Shown here: positions 1 through 10,163 of the stretch, piece after piece | Layout: every line of letters begins with the position of its first letter | Position numbering within the stretch: the stretch's first letter is position 1 | Assembly: GCF_005877885.1 (NCBI RefSeq) | Contig: NZ_VCHY01000008.1 | Coordinates: 124,001-188,000, forward strand | Length of the DNA stretch: 64,000 nt | DNA from: Labilibacter sediminis | GTDB taxonomy: Bacteria; Bacteroidota; Bacteroidia; Bacteroidales; Marinilabiliaceae | Reading direction: 5' to 3' | Notes under the pieces: generated by a model | Seen by the model: the letters and a program-made list of their open reading frames with translations, nothing else | Database searches by the model: none | What the model was told of the DNA's origin: nothing | Made by a program: the position numbers and the translations under genes

Positions 1-1639
1 CATATTTATTTACCCTTTCAAATCTATCAGAACTACGTGAAATTTCGAAAATTCCATCTGGGCCTGATAAAATACACTTCCCTTTAATTTTAGATAAAAC
101 CAATGACGACTGGTTACCTTCAAAGGAATTGATTTTAAAAGTATCTACATCTAAAACCTCTGAATAATCGCTACTCATTTTTAACCTGTAGATTCCATTA
201 TAACCATGAGAAATCCACACATAACCATTGTCATCAAACTCAATAAATCGTGACGACTCACTATAACCTTCAACTTTTTGTTTAAACTTCCAGATTCCGT
301 TGTCTTTTTCAAATAAAACTAATCCTGTATAGGTTCCAGACAGCAACACTTCAGGCTTATTCGGAATTTTTATGAAGTTCCAAACACCATTAATTTCCGG
401 TGGAGTAATTGACTGTACTGAAGTTTTTGAGATATTAAAAACCCCCAGATTATGACCACACAAAAGGCTATTATCGTCCTTAAACAAACTCCATACCTGT
501 CCCTCTGTACCTCTAACACGTTTAAAATGACTTCTATCTTTTAATGGATCAGAAAAATCCTGTTCTGATATACTATATACTGCCTGGTTGGTCCCGAAAT
601 AGTAAGCACCCTTATATTTCTCTAATACATATCCGGTACCTATATTATAATATCCTTGTAAAAAAGACATCCCGGAATTTAAATTTACCCTGGCGATTCC
701 ATTATCTAAACCACACCAAACATTTCCTTCCGTATCTTTTCCGACACTGAGTACAGTGTTATTATGAAGTCCCTTGTCCTTATCTATTTGTAAAATAATT
801 TCGCCCGACTTATTAATTACCACAAGCCCCCCCTGTATAGTTCCGTATATAATACTATTATCATCATACTTTATGCCACAGAAAACATTTACCGCTTTCA
901 ATACTTTATTGGCCGGAACATCCCATTTTTTTATATCCTGCATATTCCAGATGTACAGGCCATTTTTCATTGTACCAATAATGATCTCGGTATCAGACAG
1001 GGGGACAATAGAATTCACCTCCATTCCTGAAAAGATATGACCTCCTCCAACCGGGAACAGATTATCACCACGCATCTCCATCAGTCCTGCTTTCTCATCA
1101 TGAACCAAAAGCAAACCATTCACAGAAAAAGATGACATAAAACGAGATCGGGAAGGAATAACCTTTATTAATTTATCATCCTTAAATATAACCATACCCT
1201 TATCTGCCTGAAAAACTATCCTGTCGTTCCATTCGTGGATATTCCAATAATCTTCGAGCTGAGTAAGTTCCTGATCAACTACCAGTGTATTATATGTAAG
1301 CCGGCTCAACGAATCATAATTTAAATACCCCAATTCCCGATATGAACCAACATAAATTCTATCATCTATTGCCTTTACACACCTAACAATAAAAGAACCC
1401 ATATCATCATATGATTGCCAACGTTCTCCATCATATTCAACTACTCCATCATTATTGGCAAAATACATAAAGCCTGCTTTGCTCTGCGTAACTCCCCAAT
1501 TTTGCGTAGCTCCATTATACATTCTTCTATTGAAGTATTCAATTTCGGGGATACCTTTTTTCTGAACTTGAGCTATAGACTGATGGAAACTTACAAGGCA
1601 ATAAACCTGTATGGTGATTAAAATATAAATATTTCTCAT
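1..1639 (-). CDS. Two-component-regulator-propeller sensor/regulator, N-terminal part (cut by window edge)
   Basis: An open minus-strand frame runs from an ATG at 1639 to the window edge, giving 546 codons without a stop. The start MRNIYILITIQVYCLVSFH looks like a signal peptide ending near IAQ. The body shows repeated beta-propeller blades typical of 'two component regulator propeller' proteins, for example GLHNNTVLSVGKDTEGNVWC, DNGIARVN, and DDNGYVWISHGYNGIYRLK. Known relatives continue with a triple-Tyr/Y_Y_Y domain, a transmembrane helix and either a LuxR-type HTH or a histidine kinase; that half lies outside the window, so the output domain is unknown. Such proteins commonly sense polysaccharide fragments in the periplasm. 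It is divergent from the BamA-like gene, with under 90 bp between them. Confidence 0.85.
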   Translation of the reverse strand, partial: MRNIYILITIQVYCLVSFHQSIAQVQKKGIPEIEYFNRRMYNGATQNWGVTQSKAGFMYFANNDGVVEYDGERWQSYDDMGSFIVRCVKAIDDRIYVGSYRELGYLNYDSLSRLTYNTLVVDQELTQLEDYWNIHEWNDRIVFQADKGMVIFKDDKLIKVIPSRSRFMSSFSVNGLLLVHDEKAGLMEMRGDNLFPVGGGHIFSGMEVNSIVPLSDTEIIIGTMKNGLYIWNMQDIKKWDVPANKVLKAVNVFCGIKYDDNSIIYGTIQGGLVVINKSGEIILQIDKDKGLHNNTVLSVGKDTEGNVWCGLDNGIARVNLNSGMSFLQGYYNIGTGYVLEKYKGAYYFGTNQAVYSISEQDFSDPLKDRSHFKRVRGTEGQVWSLFKDDNSLLCGHNLGVFNISKTSVQSITPPEINGVWNFIKIPNKPEVLLSGTYTGLVLFEKDNGIWKFKQKVEGYSESSRFIEFDDNGYVWISHGYNGIYRLKMSSDYSEVLDVDTFKINSFEGNQSSLVLSKIKGKCILSGPDGIFEISRSSDRFERVNKY

Positions 1640-1727
1640 TTGACAATTAATTATTCAACTACAAATTAAGTAAATTCATAACTATCACAAAAAATGCTTT
1701 ATACAAATAAAAAACTCTTGTATTTTT

Positions 1728-3557
1728 ATGCAAATTCTAAAAATGAGTTACAACAAAGCCTTACTAACTTTATTAATGATCATCTTGTGTTCGACAGCTT
1801 TTTGCCAGGAAAGCAAAGAAATACGCAAGATCGATTTTTCAGGCAACTCATCTTTAAGCAACAGCATCTTAAAAGAACTTATTACACTACAAAAAAGCAC
1901 CCGTAAAGATCCTTCATATTATAGTACTGATATTTATGAAGAGGATAAGGATAGAATAAAATCTCTTTACCAACGAGAAGGGTATTTATATGTGGAAATT
2001 CTGGCCCCATCCTTTACTACTTTCAAAAAAGATAAAATCAACATTACTTTTAACATTAAAGAAAACACCCCAGTAAGAATCAATGAAGTAAAGTTTACTG
2101 TTAATCAGGATAAGAAACTACAACACTACTTTAAACCAGGACAGATAAGAAAAATAAGCAAACAACTCAACACCCGAAAAGGACGCATCTTTAAAGACCA
2201 GGACATATATGACGATGATGTTAATATTTCGAAACAATTTGAAGATAAGGGATTTCCTTATGTAAAAATTAATCCTGTTATTAAAGTTGATTCAGAAAAC
2301 AAACTGGCTGATATTAACTGGGAAATCAACACCGGTAACTTATGTTACTTTGGAGATGTAAACTTTGTTGGATCAACAGAACTTAAGGAAAAAAAATTAC
2401 GTAAGCAAGTTGCCTTTGAAAAAGGAGATGTTTTTAGCCGCGATGAAATAGAACGCACCCAGGATAACTTTTACAACCTGGGTATTTACAGAATTGCCTC
2501 CACAAAATCCATTTTTACCAATGACCAACCGGATACAATTCAAACAATGGTTACATTAAAGGAGGCACCACGGCTTTCGAGCAAGTGGGGTTTGGGTTAT
2601 GGCAGAGAAACAAAATTGCGGGTATTTGGACAGATTACTTTTTTACGCTTTTTAGGAGGTAGCAGGAGAGCAGAACTCTATGGAAAACATTCTGCCATAG
2701 AACCATACGACTTTAACCTGCGTTTAATACAACCTGCATTGTACAGCCCCAACTCCCAACTCATCTTATCTCCTTATGTTTCAAAACAAAACGAACCCGG
2801 ATATACACTTCAAAAAACAGGTGGGAGTATTACTATTTTGCAAAAGATATCCAAAAACCTAAATATGTCATTGGGTTATCAGCACGAGCAGGTAAACCTG
2901 GACACAACCAGTATAGCCGACCTCCCGGAAAACGAAACCCTTGAATCTTTTTACAATAAAGCTGGTTTTAATTACGGTTTTACTTTTAGTAATGCCCTGC
3001 CTCAATTTGATCCTACTGAAGGTATATTTTTAGCGGCAAACGTAAAAACTAATGGAATGTACAGCAATACTGATTACGCCTTTTATAAGTTTATTGCTGA
3101 GGTTCGCAGGTACAAACTCATTAAACACGGATGGATTATTGCTACGAAACTTAAAACCGGAACCATCATTACGCCCAGCAGTACCAAAACAGTTCCTGTC
3201 GAAGAAAGATTTTTTTCCGGAGGCTCCCAATCAGTGCGCGGATACAATAGACAAGAAATTGGCCCCAAAGATGAAAATGGTCAGCCCATTGGTGGTAACA
3301 CCATATTTGAAGCGAGTATCGAAAACAGAATATCATTATTTAGAAAAACCGGAATTGGAATGGTTATTTTTAGTGATATTGGAAATGTATGGCAAGATGA
3401 TTTGTATTTAGACTTTAGAGATCTTTATTATACAATAGGCGCAGGCTTAAGGTACAAAACTCCCATAGGTCCTATTGGTATAGATGTTGCCCGCCCTGTT
3501 TTCAGAAACACAAACAACGGATGGTTGTTTTATATTAACATAGGACATAGCTTTTAA
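1728..3557 (+). CDS. BamA/TamA-like outer-membrane protein (POTRA + D15 surface-antigen barrel)
   Basis: A 609-residue Omp85-family protein. An N-terminal signal peptide (about residues 1-26, ending ..STAFCQES) is followed by several POTRA-like repeats; the clearest is around 210-265 with VNFVGSTEL and FYNLGIYR. The C-terminal half is a 16-strand-type barrel, and the L6-loop signature VRGYNRQEIGP sits near residue 507. It ends in GHSF, a barrel-terminal aromatic. It is shorter than BamA (about 800 aa) and close to TamA in size. The TamB-like gene starts 4 bp after its stop, so a Tam-type translocation pair is inferred. An alternative start is the ATG at 1743; both keep the signal peptide. The Cys near the cleavage site lacks a good lipobox, so lipidation is doubtful. 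Confidence 0.88.
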   Translation: MQILKMSYNKALLTLLMIILCSTAFCQESKEIRKIDFSGNSSLSNSILKELITLQKSTRKDPSYYSTDIYEEDKDRIKSLYQREGYLYVEILAPSFTTFKKDKINITFNIKENTPVRINEVKFTVNQDKKLQHYFKPGQIRKISKQLNTRKGRIFKDQDIYDDDVNISKQFEDKGFPYVKINPVIKVDSENKLADINWEINTGNLCYFGDVNFVGSTELKEKKLRKQVAFEKGDVFSRDEIERTQDNFYNLGIYRIASTKSIFTNDQPDTIQTMVTLKEAPRLSSKWGLGYGRETKLRVFGQITFLRFLGGSRRAELYGKHSAIEPYDFNLRLIQPALYSPNSQLILSPYVSKQNEPGYTLQKTGGSITILQKISKNLNMSLGYQHEQVNLDTTSIADLPENETLESFYNKAGFNYGFTFSNALPQFDPTEGIFLAANVKTNGMYSNTDYAFYKFIAEVRRYKLIKHGWIIATKLKTGTIITPSSTKTVPVEERFFSGGSQSVRGYNRQEIGPKDENGQPIGGNTIFEASIENRISLFRKTGIGMVIFSDIGNVWQDDLYLDFRDLYYTIGAGLRYKTPIGPIGIDVARPVFRNTNNGWLFYINIGHSF

Positions 3558-3561
3558 TATT

Positions 3562-6500
3562 TTGAAAAGGATCCTTCGCTACATATCATTCTTATTTCTG
3601 GGCATACTCCTTCTAATACTAGGTGCCGGCTTGTTCGTGCAATCGCATTACGGCCAAAACAAAATAAAAGAGCTAGCCCTAACTGAACTCAACAAAATTA
3701 TTGATGGAAATATCTCCATACAAAGATTCTCGGGCAATTTAATTTCCAATATTAAACTTAACGACATCTTACTGATTTCGCATGGTGACACTGTAGGAGA
3801 AATTCGCAGCATAGAGCTTCATTACAAAATTCGAAAGCTTTTACAAAGAAACATCCATATAGATTCACTCCTTATTGATTCGCCCTTTGTTCTTCTTAAA
3901 ATGGAGGAAGATTCAGTTTTAAACCTCAACAGGATTTTTCAAACATCGGATAGTACCAAAAAATCCGGTAAACCTTTTGCATTTGACATCAAGCTTGGAC
4001 TGGTTGATCTTAAAAATGGAAGTACGAAAAACACAGGTTTTAATCCTCTAATCCCTACACAATTAGAAAATATCAACATTAACTTAGCAGGCAATTACAG
4101 TAAAGATCTAATTATTGGAAAGCTGAATAGTTTTAATTTTAAAAGCCAAAATCCTCATCTTCAGATTAAACAACTTTGTTTTAACACCCAATACTCACAA
4201 CAAGGATTTACAATCGACAGCTTACTTTTAAAAACCAGAGATAACCAATTTAATATTAACGGACGTTATAAATCAACAAGTAATTTTAAAGGTCAGTTAA
4301 GCTCATCTCCCATCCATTTGCCGGAATTCAACTTTTTTATACCAACACTACATTTAATTGCAATTCCTAAGGTAAAACTAAATACCACTGCGCAAAACGA
4401 TACTTTAAAACTGAATGGAACCATTACCAACAATCAGGAACTAATATCAATTGAATCTTATATTGTTGACGTAAATAAAAAAGATCTGACCAACCATAAA
4501 TTCAACTTAAACCTGGTTGCTACAAATGTAAAACTGTCGAATTGGGGACTCAAGAGTGATTTACCCGTTATTTTAAACGGTAAAATAAATACATATGCCA
4601 ACAGCTTTAATTTTAAGCACACTCCACTTTATGTAAATGCATCATTAAACAATTCTTCTGCATATGGCTTTAAGCCGGATACATTCTTGATAAAAGGAAC
4701 ATATACTCCTCAAAAAACTCTAGCTCAGATTAACATTAATGATTATTTAGGCAGCGCTTTTATTGACCTTGAATTAAATAAAACAAAAGATGACTATAGT
4801 TATTCTATGTATTCATCCATTAGAAATTTTAAGATCGATTCTTTAGTTAGCTCACTTACGCCTTCAGTTTTAAACCTGGAAACTCATTTATCCGGTCATG
4901 GATTTGACACTAAAAGCATGACTGTTAATGCTGATATATATTCGGCCAATAGTGAAATATCTGAAATAAAAATAGATACTCTTGCCTCAAATATTCATAT
5001 ATCTAGCGGCACTGTACACATCAACAAACTATTGGCCCATAACGCCAATGAAAGCATCTACCTTAATGGTTTATATCACATTAACCCAAACTATTTTGAA
5101 GCAAATTTTGAAGCATCTCTTAACAACCTTAACGATATAAAGCCTTTTATTAACGATCTTAACATCTCCTCTAAAGCTTCTATAGAAGGAAATATATCCG
5201 GACCTCCAGACTCTTTAATCCTCAACTCGAACTTTATATTTGAACAGCCTCAGTTTGATAACATTGTCGCAACAAAAGCAGAGGGTAACTGTAACATCAA
5301 CCTCACTAATAACTATCCTGGACTTATTAATATTGAAGCCACAGAATTAAACATTGACCCTATTGTTATCGATACACTTAATATTTCATCTAACATTAGA
5401 AAAAACAGATATTACGCAGATGTTTTCGCCATTAACAATTCTGAATTCCAATTAAAGATGAGTACGGCTCTTCTTACCTATGGCGACACATTAAGCATTA
5501 ATATTCCTGCACTTAATATCAACACTCACGACATCAAACTCTACAACAAGCATAAAAACCTCAGTATCGATATAACTGAAGGGGCATACTCTTTCAACTT
5601 TATTGAACTACTTGATCAATACAATAAAGAATTTCGTTTTAAACTTGATGGCATTTACAATCCCTCAGGAAGTTCTGATTTATCTTTAAATATTAGTCAA
5701 TTTAACCTATCCTTCTTCAACAAATGGATTAATCAGGAAAAGCTCTTGGGGCAAATCAATCTTAACACCACTTTAAAAGGACATGGAGAAAACCCATATT
5801 TAACCACCTCTATTGACATTGACAGCCTACAATACAAAATGCTGTCTCCGCCAAAAATAATATCTAAAATCAATATCTCCGACAAGGTTCTTGACGGTCA
5901 TTTAAATTTTTCGACTAGACTTGGTGACAGTATAAACGCTAAAATTAACCTACCGCTCATTTTCAATCTTACTAACAACAATATTGGTTTATTAGACACC
6001 TACCCCATTAAAGGTGGTATTAAATGCGAAAAGATTAATTTACATGAGTATATGCGAAAGAATACACCTTTTACCAACACTGATGGAATTGTTTCATTTG
6101 ATATTTCGTTAGAAGGTACAAACAAAGAACCTGCGCTAAAAGGATTCCTCCAACTCACCGAAGGCAAAATTCATTTACCTAAATACGGCATCGATTATAC
6201 CGGCATAAAAACAAGATTATCCATTCTCGAAAATAACCTTAGTTTAGATTCATTATACATCAAATCCGGAAATGGTTATTTTCTATCAACCGGTAAACTA
6301 AAAATTGACTCAACAGCAATACAAGGGCAATTAAATGATTTAGAACTAGATATTAAAGCCAACAGATTTCACCTTTCAAAAGCCAAAGCCCATGATATTG
6401 TTTTTAACTCAGACATACAGGTACGTAAAAGGAACAACAAACCTCAATATACCGGAAACATTGATGTTTTGCGCTCAAGTTTTTATTTACCTGATTTAAT

Positions 6501-7419
6501 TAAACTCACCAGCTCAGATCAAAACGAAAATAAACCTTTACTTGTACAAGCCACATCAAACTACAATATAGACTCAATACGCGCCCTTGATTCCTTAAAT
6601 ATTAAGGACACTCTTGAAATAAATCCCTTATTACCCACAATACAAGATTTAACAGGAATAGTAAAAATTACCATCCCTAAAAACACATGGATTAAAAGCG
6701 AAGAACTTAAATTGGAAATTTCAGGAGATATTGATGTTGTAAAAAATGGAGATCAATTTGAATTACTTGGAGAAATTGAAATTTTTAGAGGCAATTATTT
6801 TTTATATGGGCGAAGATTTAACTTTACTGATGGTGAAATTATTTTTACCGGAGGTGAAAAATTTGAACCACTAATAAATATTGAAGCTGAATATGTATTT
6901 AGGGGTGCAGACCGTGAAATACAAACCCTGAAACTCCTGATTTCAGGAACATCAGAAGAGCCCGAGTTAAACTTTACATTAAACGGCAACAGCATAAATG
7001 AAAACGAAGCCATTTCATACATTATTTATAACCGATCATCTGATGAGATAGGTTACGACAATCAAAAAGGACTTGCTTCGGCAGTTTCATCAGGCATAAT
7101 GTCTAAAATGGTATCATCACAACTCAACAAAACCATTGGCAACAGGTTAAACCTCGATATGATTGAGCTAAACACCGAAGACAATTGGCAAAGTATGGAT
7201 TTCGTAGTTGGGAAATATATTACAAATGACCTTTTTGTGATATACCAAAAAGGATTTGGTGAAAATAACAACAACGAAATAACACCAGAATCTGTAACTT
7301 TGGAATATGAAATTTTAAAAAACCTGTTTATTCAAATTCAGAGTGGAAATTCCAACACGTCAGGAATTGATCTAATTTTAAAATTTGAACAACAGGCTCC
7401 TATAAAAAAATTAAAATGA
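3562..7419 (+). CDS. tamB: TamB/DUF490-type envelope-spanning protein
   Basis: A 1285-residue protein with a TTG start (residue 1 of MKRILRYISFLFLG). The TTG is favoured because it keeps the single N-terminal signal anchor (about 8-27) and lies 4 bp after the upstream stop. The long middle consists of monotonous beta-strand repeats (AsmA/TamB-like groove). The last 300 residues carry the DUF490 signature, including GDIDVVKNGDQFELLGEIEI, FNFTDGEIIFTGG, and the terminal DLFVIYQKGFGENN segment. Known TamB proteins span the periplasm, pair with an Omp85 barrel and are implicated in barrel insertion or phospholipid transport. The adjacent BamA-like gene supports the same role here. Its stop overlaps the next start (ATGA), so translation is probably coupled. 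Confidence 0.9.
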   Translation: MKRILRYISFLFLGILLLILGAGLFVQSHYGQNKIKELALTELNKIIDGNISIQRFSGNLISNIKLNDILLISHGDTVGEIRSIELHYKIRKLLQRNIHIDSLLIDSPFVLLKMEEDSVLNLNRIFQTSDSTKKSGKPFAFDIKLGLVDLKNGSTKNTGFNPLIPTQLENININLAGNYSKDLIIGKLNSFNFKSQNPHLQIKQLCFNTQYSQQGFTIDSLLLKTRDNQFNINGRYKSTSNFKGQLSSSPIHLPEFNFFIPTLHLIAIPKVKLNTTAQNDTLKLNGTITNNQELISIESYIVDVNKKDLTNHKFNLNLVATNVKLSNWGLKSDLPVILNGKINTYANSFNFKHTPLYVNASLNNSSAYGFKPDTFLIKGTYTPQKTLAQININDYLGSAFIDLELNKTKDDYSYSMYSSIRNFKIDSLVSSLTPSVLNLETHLSGHGFDTKSMTVNADIYSANSEISEIKIDTLASNIHISSGTVHINKLLAHNANESIYLNGLYHINPNYFEANFEASLNNLNDIKPFINDLNISSKASIEGNISGPPDSLILNSNFIFEQPQFDNIVATKAEGNCNINLTNNYPGLINIEATELNIDPIVIDTLNISSNIRKNRYYADVFAINNSEFQLKMSTALLTYGDTLSINIPALNINTHDIKLYNKHKNLSIDITEGAYSFNFIELLDQYNKEFRFKLDGIYNPSGSSDLSLNISQFNLSFFNKWINQEKLLGQINLNTTLKGHGENPYLTTSIDIDSLQYKMLSPPKIISKINISDKVLDGHLNFSTRLGDSINAKINLPLIFNLTNNNIGLLDTYPIKGGIKCEKINLHEYMRKNTPFTNTDGIVSFDISLEGTNKEPALKGFLQLTEGKIHLPKYGIDYTGIKTRLSILENNLSLDSLYIKSGNGYFLSTGKLKIDSTAIQGQLNDLELDIKANRFHLSKAKAHDIVFNSDIQVRKRNNKPQYTGNIDVLRSSFYLPDLIKLTSSDQNENKPLLVQATSNYNIDSIRALDSLNIKDTLEINPLLPTIQDLTGIVKITIPKNTWIKSEELKLEISGDIDVVKNGDQFELLGEIEIFRGNYFLYGRRFNFTDGEIIFTGGEKFEPLINIEAEYVFRGADREIQTLKLLISGTSEEPELNFTLNGNSINENEAISYIIYNRSSDEIGYDNQKGLASAVSSGIMSKMVSSQLNKTIGNRLNLDMIELNTEDNWQSMDFVVGKYITNDLFVIYQKGFGENNNNEITPESVTLEYEILKNLFIQIQSGNSNTSGIDLILKFEQQAPIKKLK

Positions 7420-9617
7420 TAACACCTGACATAAAAAAACAACAGGCCGAAATTGAGCTTGCATTAAGTGAAAAACGTATAAAAGATGCGCTTTCTTTAC
7501 TTAGCGAATTAACCAAGACTCATCATGGCGGTAAACTCATCGACGATCATTACAACCTTGAATTCACGTACAAAAGCATGCTTAAATACACTGTTGAAGG
7601 TGTATCCGATCCTGAAAGACAAAAGGTATACAACGGAATTTTAACTTCGTGCTATCAGTTATCTGACCAGTTATTCTCTACTATTCAAAATCATCAGTCA
7701 AGCGAAATATTTTACGAAACAAGAAGACAGGTCAATAACTCTTTAAAAACAGTAACTACCACCGGTGAATTGTTTTATGCTGAGATTGCCCAAAATAAAT
7801 TGTTTGATCAGGCAAACGCTAATCACACGCATACTCATCAGGCAACAACTGAATTATTTAATCAGATTTGGGTATCAGAAGGTCTTAATGACGAAGACAA
7901 TGCCTTTATAAAAAAATTTATTCTTGATGACTCTATACATTTCAGTTTTCGCAGCCTTATTATATCAGCCCTTACCATAGGAGCCATTAAAGAGTTTTGT
8001 CTTTCTAAAATACTATTACTCTTTGATTTTATAAGTCATGCTGAAAACGAAATTTCTCAGCGTGCCATCACCGGACTTTTATTGGTATTGTTTAAATACG
8101 ATAACCGACTTAAAATTTATCCTGAAGTCACATCTCGTATTAAACTTATTCAGGATAATTCAAAACTCATCCGCAATATTCTCAACATCACCGTTCAACT
8201 GATAAGAACGCGCGAAACAGAAAAGATATCCAATAAATTGAATGATGAGATTATTCCGGAAGTTGCCAAAATGCAACCCAACTTAAGGAACAAACTAGAT
8301 TTAGATGAAATTACGGGTGAAAAATCGCTCGAAGATGAAAATCCTGATTGGGAGGACTTCTTTAAAGATTCACCTGAACTCATGAGCAAGCTGGAAGAAC
8401 TTACCGAATTACAGATGGAAGGTGCCGATGTATTTTTAACCACCTTTAAAATGCTAAAGCATTTCAGCTTCTTTAATACCTTACACAATTGGCTAATGCC
8501 TTTTTATTTAGAGAATGATGAAATAAAAAGTGTATTAAAAGATGAAACTCACCTGTTTTCAAGTAAAAGTATTCAGGAAAGCCTGGCCAAATCAGGATTT
8601 CTCTGTAACTCTGACAAGTACTCACTTTTTCTGAGCGTACCACACATGCCTCAATTTCAAAAAGACATGATGGGTAATATGTTTGAGCAGCAACTTGAGC
8701 AAATGGGTGAACTTGAGAAAGATGAAGAAATGCTTAATTCTGAGAAACAAAATTCAATCATCTCCAACAGATATATTCAGGATTTATACCGTTTTTACAA
8801 ACTTCATCCTCAGCACATCCAGTTTGAAGATATATTTGCCTGGAGAATGGATTTTTACAACAAATGGTTTTTCAAAGATATCATTACCGACTATTCACAG
8901 TTGCGACAAATAGGAGAATTCTTTTTTAAGAAAGAATATTACCAGGAAGCAGCCGAAGCCTTTTTGATGATTGAATCCGAAGAGCCAAATCAAGTAGAAA
9001 TCATTCAGAAAATTGGATACTGTTTCCAACAAACAAAAGCTTACTCAAAGGCCTTAAATCAATATTTAAAAGCAGATATTTTAAAGCCGGATCAAGCCTG
9101 GACAACCAAAAAAATTGCCTTGATGTACAAACTACTCAAGCAAACAGATAAAGCATTGGAGTACTATCACATTGCGGAAAGAATTCAGCCGGAAAACCTG
9201 CATACGCAAGCTTCCATTGGTAATTGCTTACTAGATTTAAAAGAATATTCCGAAGCGCTTAAATTTTTCTTTAAAGTAGAGTACCTTGACCAGTCAAACA
9301 CTAACGTTTGGAGACCAATAGCATGGTGTTCATTAGTTACCGGCAATTTTGATCAGGCAGAAAAATACTATCATAAGCTATTAATCTCATCTACAAATAC
9401 GCACGACTTTATTAATCTTGGTCATGTATACTGGTGCAAAAATAACCGAAAAGAAGCGCTTAAGTTTTACCAAAAAGCAACTAAACAACTCAAGAATACT
9501 TATAGTGAATTCTTTGATACTTTTACCGAAGATTTACCTTTGTTAATTAAAAATGGAATAGATCAGGATGATGTGCCTATCATGCTGGATCAACTAAAAT
9601 ATTTATTAGAAGAATAA
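7416..9617 (+). CDS. Large TPR-repeat protein, function unknown
   Basis: A 733-residue protein whose ATG overlaps the TamB stop by 4 bp. There is no signal peptide or TM segment, so it is probably cytoplasmic. The N-terminal about 420 residues are alpha-helical without recognised motifs. From about residue 505 onward there are tandem TPR units, for example FFFKKEYYQEAAEAFLMIES, QIGYCFQQTKAYSKALNQYL, and ALEYYHIAERIQPENLHTQA. The reading frame is continuous with the BamA-like/TamB genes and is followed 1 bp later by a DUF3859 gene, so the four are probably one transcript. I do not recognise a specific family beyond TPR. A scaffold or chaperone-adaptor role is possible but not shown. Confidence 0.85.
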   Translation: MITPDIKKQQAEIELALSEKRIKDALSLLSELTKTHHGGKLIDDHYNLEFTYKSMLKYTVEGVSDPERQKVYNGILTSCYQLSDQLFSTIQNHQSSEIFYETRRQVNNSLKTVTTTGELFYAEIAQNKLFDQANANHTHTHQATTELFNQIWVSEGLNDEDNAFIKKFILDDSIHFSFRSLIISALTIGAIKEFCLSKILLLFDFISHAENEISQRAITGLLLVLFKYDNRLKIYPEVTSRIKLIQDNSKLIRNILNITVQLIRTRETEKISNKLNDEIIPEVAKMQPNLRNKLDLDEITGEKSLEDENPDWEDFFKDSPELMSKLEELTELQMEGADVFLTTFKMLKHFSFFNTLHNWLMPFYLENDEIKSVLKDETHLFSSKSIQESLAKSGFLCNSDKYSLFLSVPHMPQFQKDMMGNMFEQQLEQMGELEKDEEMLNSEKQNSIISNRYIQDLYRFYKLHPQHIQFEDIFAWRMDFYNKWFFKDIITDYSQLRQIGEFFFKKEYYQEAAEAFLMIESEEPNQVEIIQKIGYCFQQTKAYSKALNQYLKADILKPDQAWTTKKIALMYKLLKQTDKALEYYHIAERIQPENLHTQASIGNCLLDLKEYSEALKFFFKVEYLDQSNTNVWRPIAWCSLVTGNFDQAEKYYHKLLISSTNTHDFINLGHVYWCKNNRKEALKFYQKATKQLKNTYSEFFDTFTEDLPLLIKNGIDQDDVPIMLDQLKYLLEE

Positions 9618-9618
9618 A

Positions 9619-10017
9619 ATGGGCAGAAAAAAAATAGATGCTGAATTATATAGCTACGGCATATATTCAAGATGGAACAGAAATGACAAAGACCTCCCTA
9701 AACTTATTAAAATCACCAATGAAATTCCTTTAGAGCTAGATATTGAATTTGGCTATGTAATCAGGATAAAAGGAGCCAAAGGCAAGCGAATTCAATTTGA
9801 GATAGATCACCCTAACTTTACCGATGAAAACGGGAAAGTTATACCACCATTTACAGGTGAATACTTTGTAAAATCTAATGATTATGAATTCTTTTTAGGA
9901 GATACAATTTGGGCACCCATTCATGATAAGAAAGGAGAATGGAAATTAACCACTTGGTTAGACGGGAAAATATTATATCAAAAATCCTTATATATAAGGA
10001 GTTCTGTAAATTCTTAA
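9619..10017 (+). CDS. DUF3859 domain protein
   Basis: A 132-residue soluble protein matching DUF3859 from memory: LELDIEFGYVIRIKGAKGKR, HPNFTDENGKVIPPFTGEYF and SNDYEFFLGDTIW are the typical conserved stretches, and the domain fills almost the whole protein. There is no signal peptide. The start codon lies one base after the stop of the TPR gene, so it is the last gene of the BamA-like/TamB/TPR operon. The biochemical function of DUF3859 is not known to me. Its stop codon overlaps the stop of a small minus-strand open frame (10014-10163). Confidence 0.85.
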   Translation: MGRKKIDAELYSYGIYSRWNRNDKDLPKLIKITNEIPLELDIEFGYVIRIKGAKGKRIQFEIDHPNFTDENGKVIPPFTGEYFVKSNDYEFFLGDTIWAPIHDKKGEWKLTTWLDGKILYQKSLYIRSSVNS

Positions 10018-10163
10018 TTTAAAACAACAGTTATCAAAAAGAAAGTAAAGCCCAAAAGAGCTATAACCAATAAAACTTCTATTACAAAGAACCAAAAAAT
10101 CTTCCTCTTCAACCTAACTGTATTATCATCAGTTTTCCTAAACATTTCTTTTATATTAATCAT
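10014..10163 (-). CDS. Candidate 49-aa single-TM microprotein
   Basis: A minus-strand frame of 49 codons from ATG 10163 to TAA 10014-10016. The protein begins MINIKEMFRKTDDNTVRLKR and ends with one strongly hydrophobic helix (FFVIEVLLVIALLGFTFFLI), giving a basic, polar N-terminus and one membrane segment (N-in predicted). It fills otherwise gene-free DNA, and its stop overlaps the convergent DUF3859 stop by two bases. A TAnnTTTG-like -7 box (TATTTTTG) lies only about 11 nt upstream of the ATG, so the transcript would be almost leaderless. The composition (charged head plus a pure TM helix) is unlike random AT-rich sequence, but no homologue was checked. Confidence 0.42.
   Translation of the reverse strand: MINIKEMFRKTDDNTVRLKRKIFWFFVIEVLLVIALLGFTFFLITVVLN

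Noticed and set aside
544-1621. Several plus-strand frames of 60-88 residues
   Set aside because: They are antisense shadows of the partial propeller-regulator gene on the minus strand.
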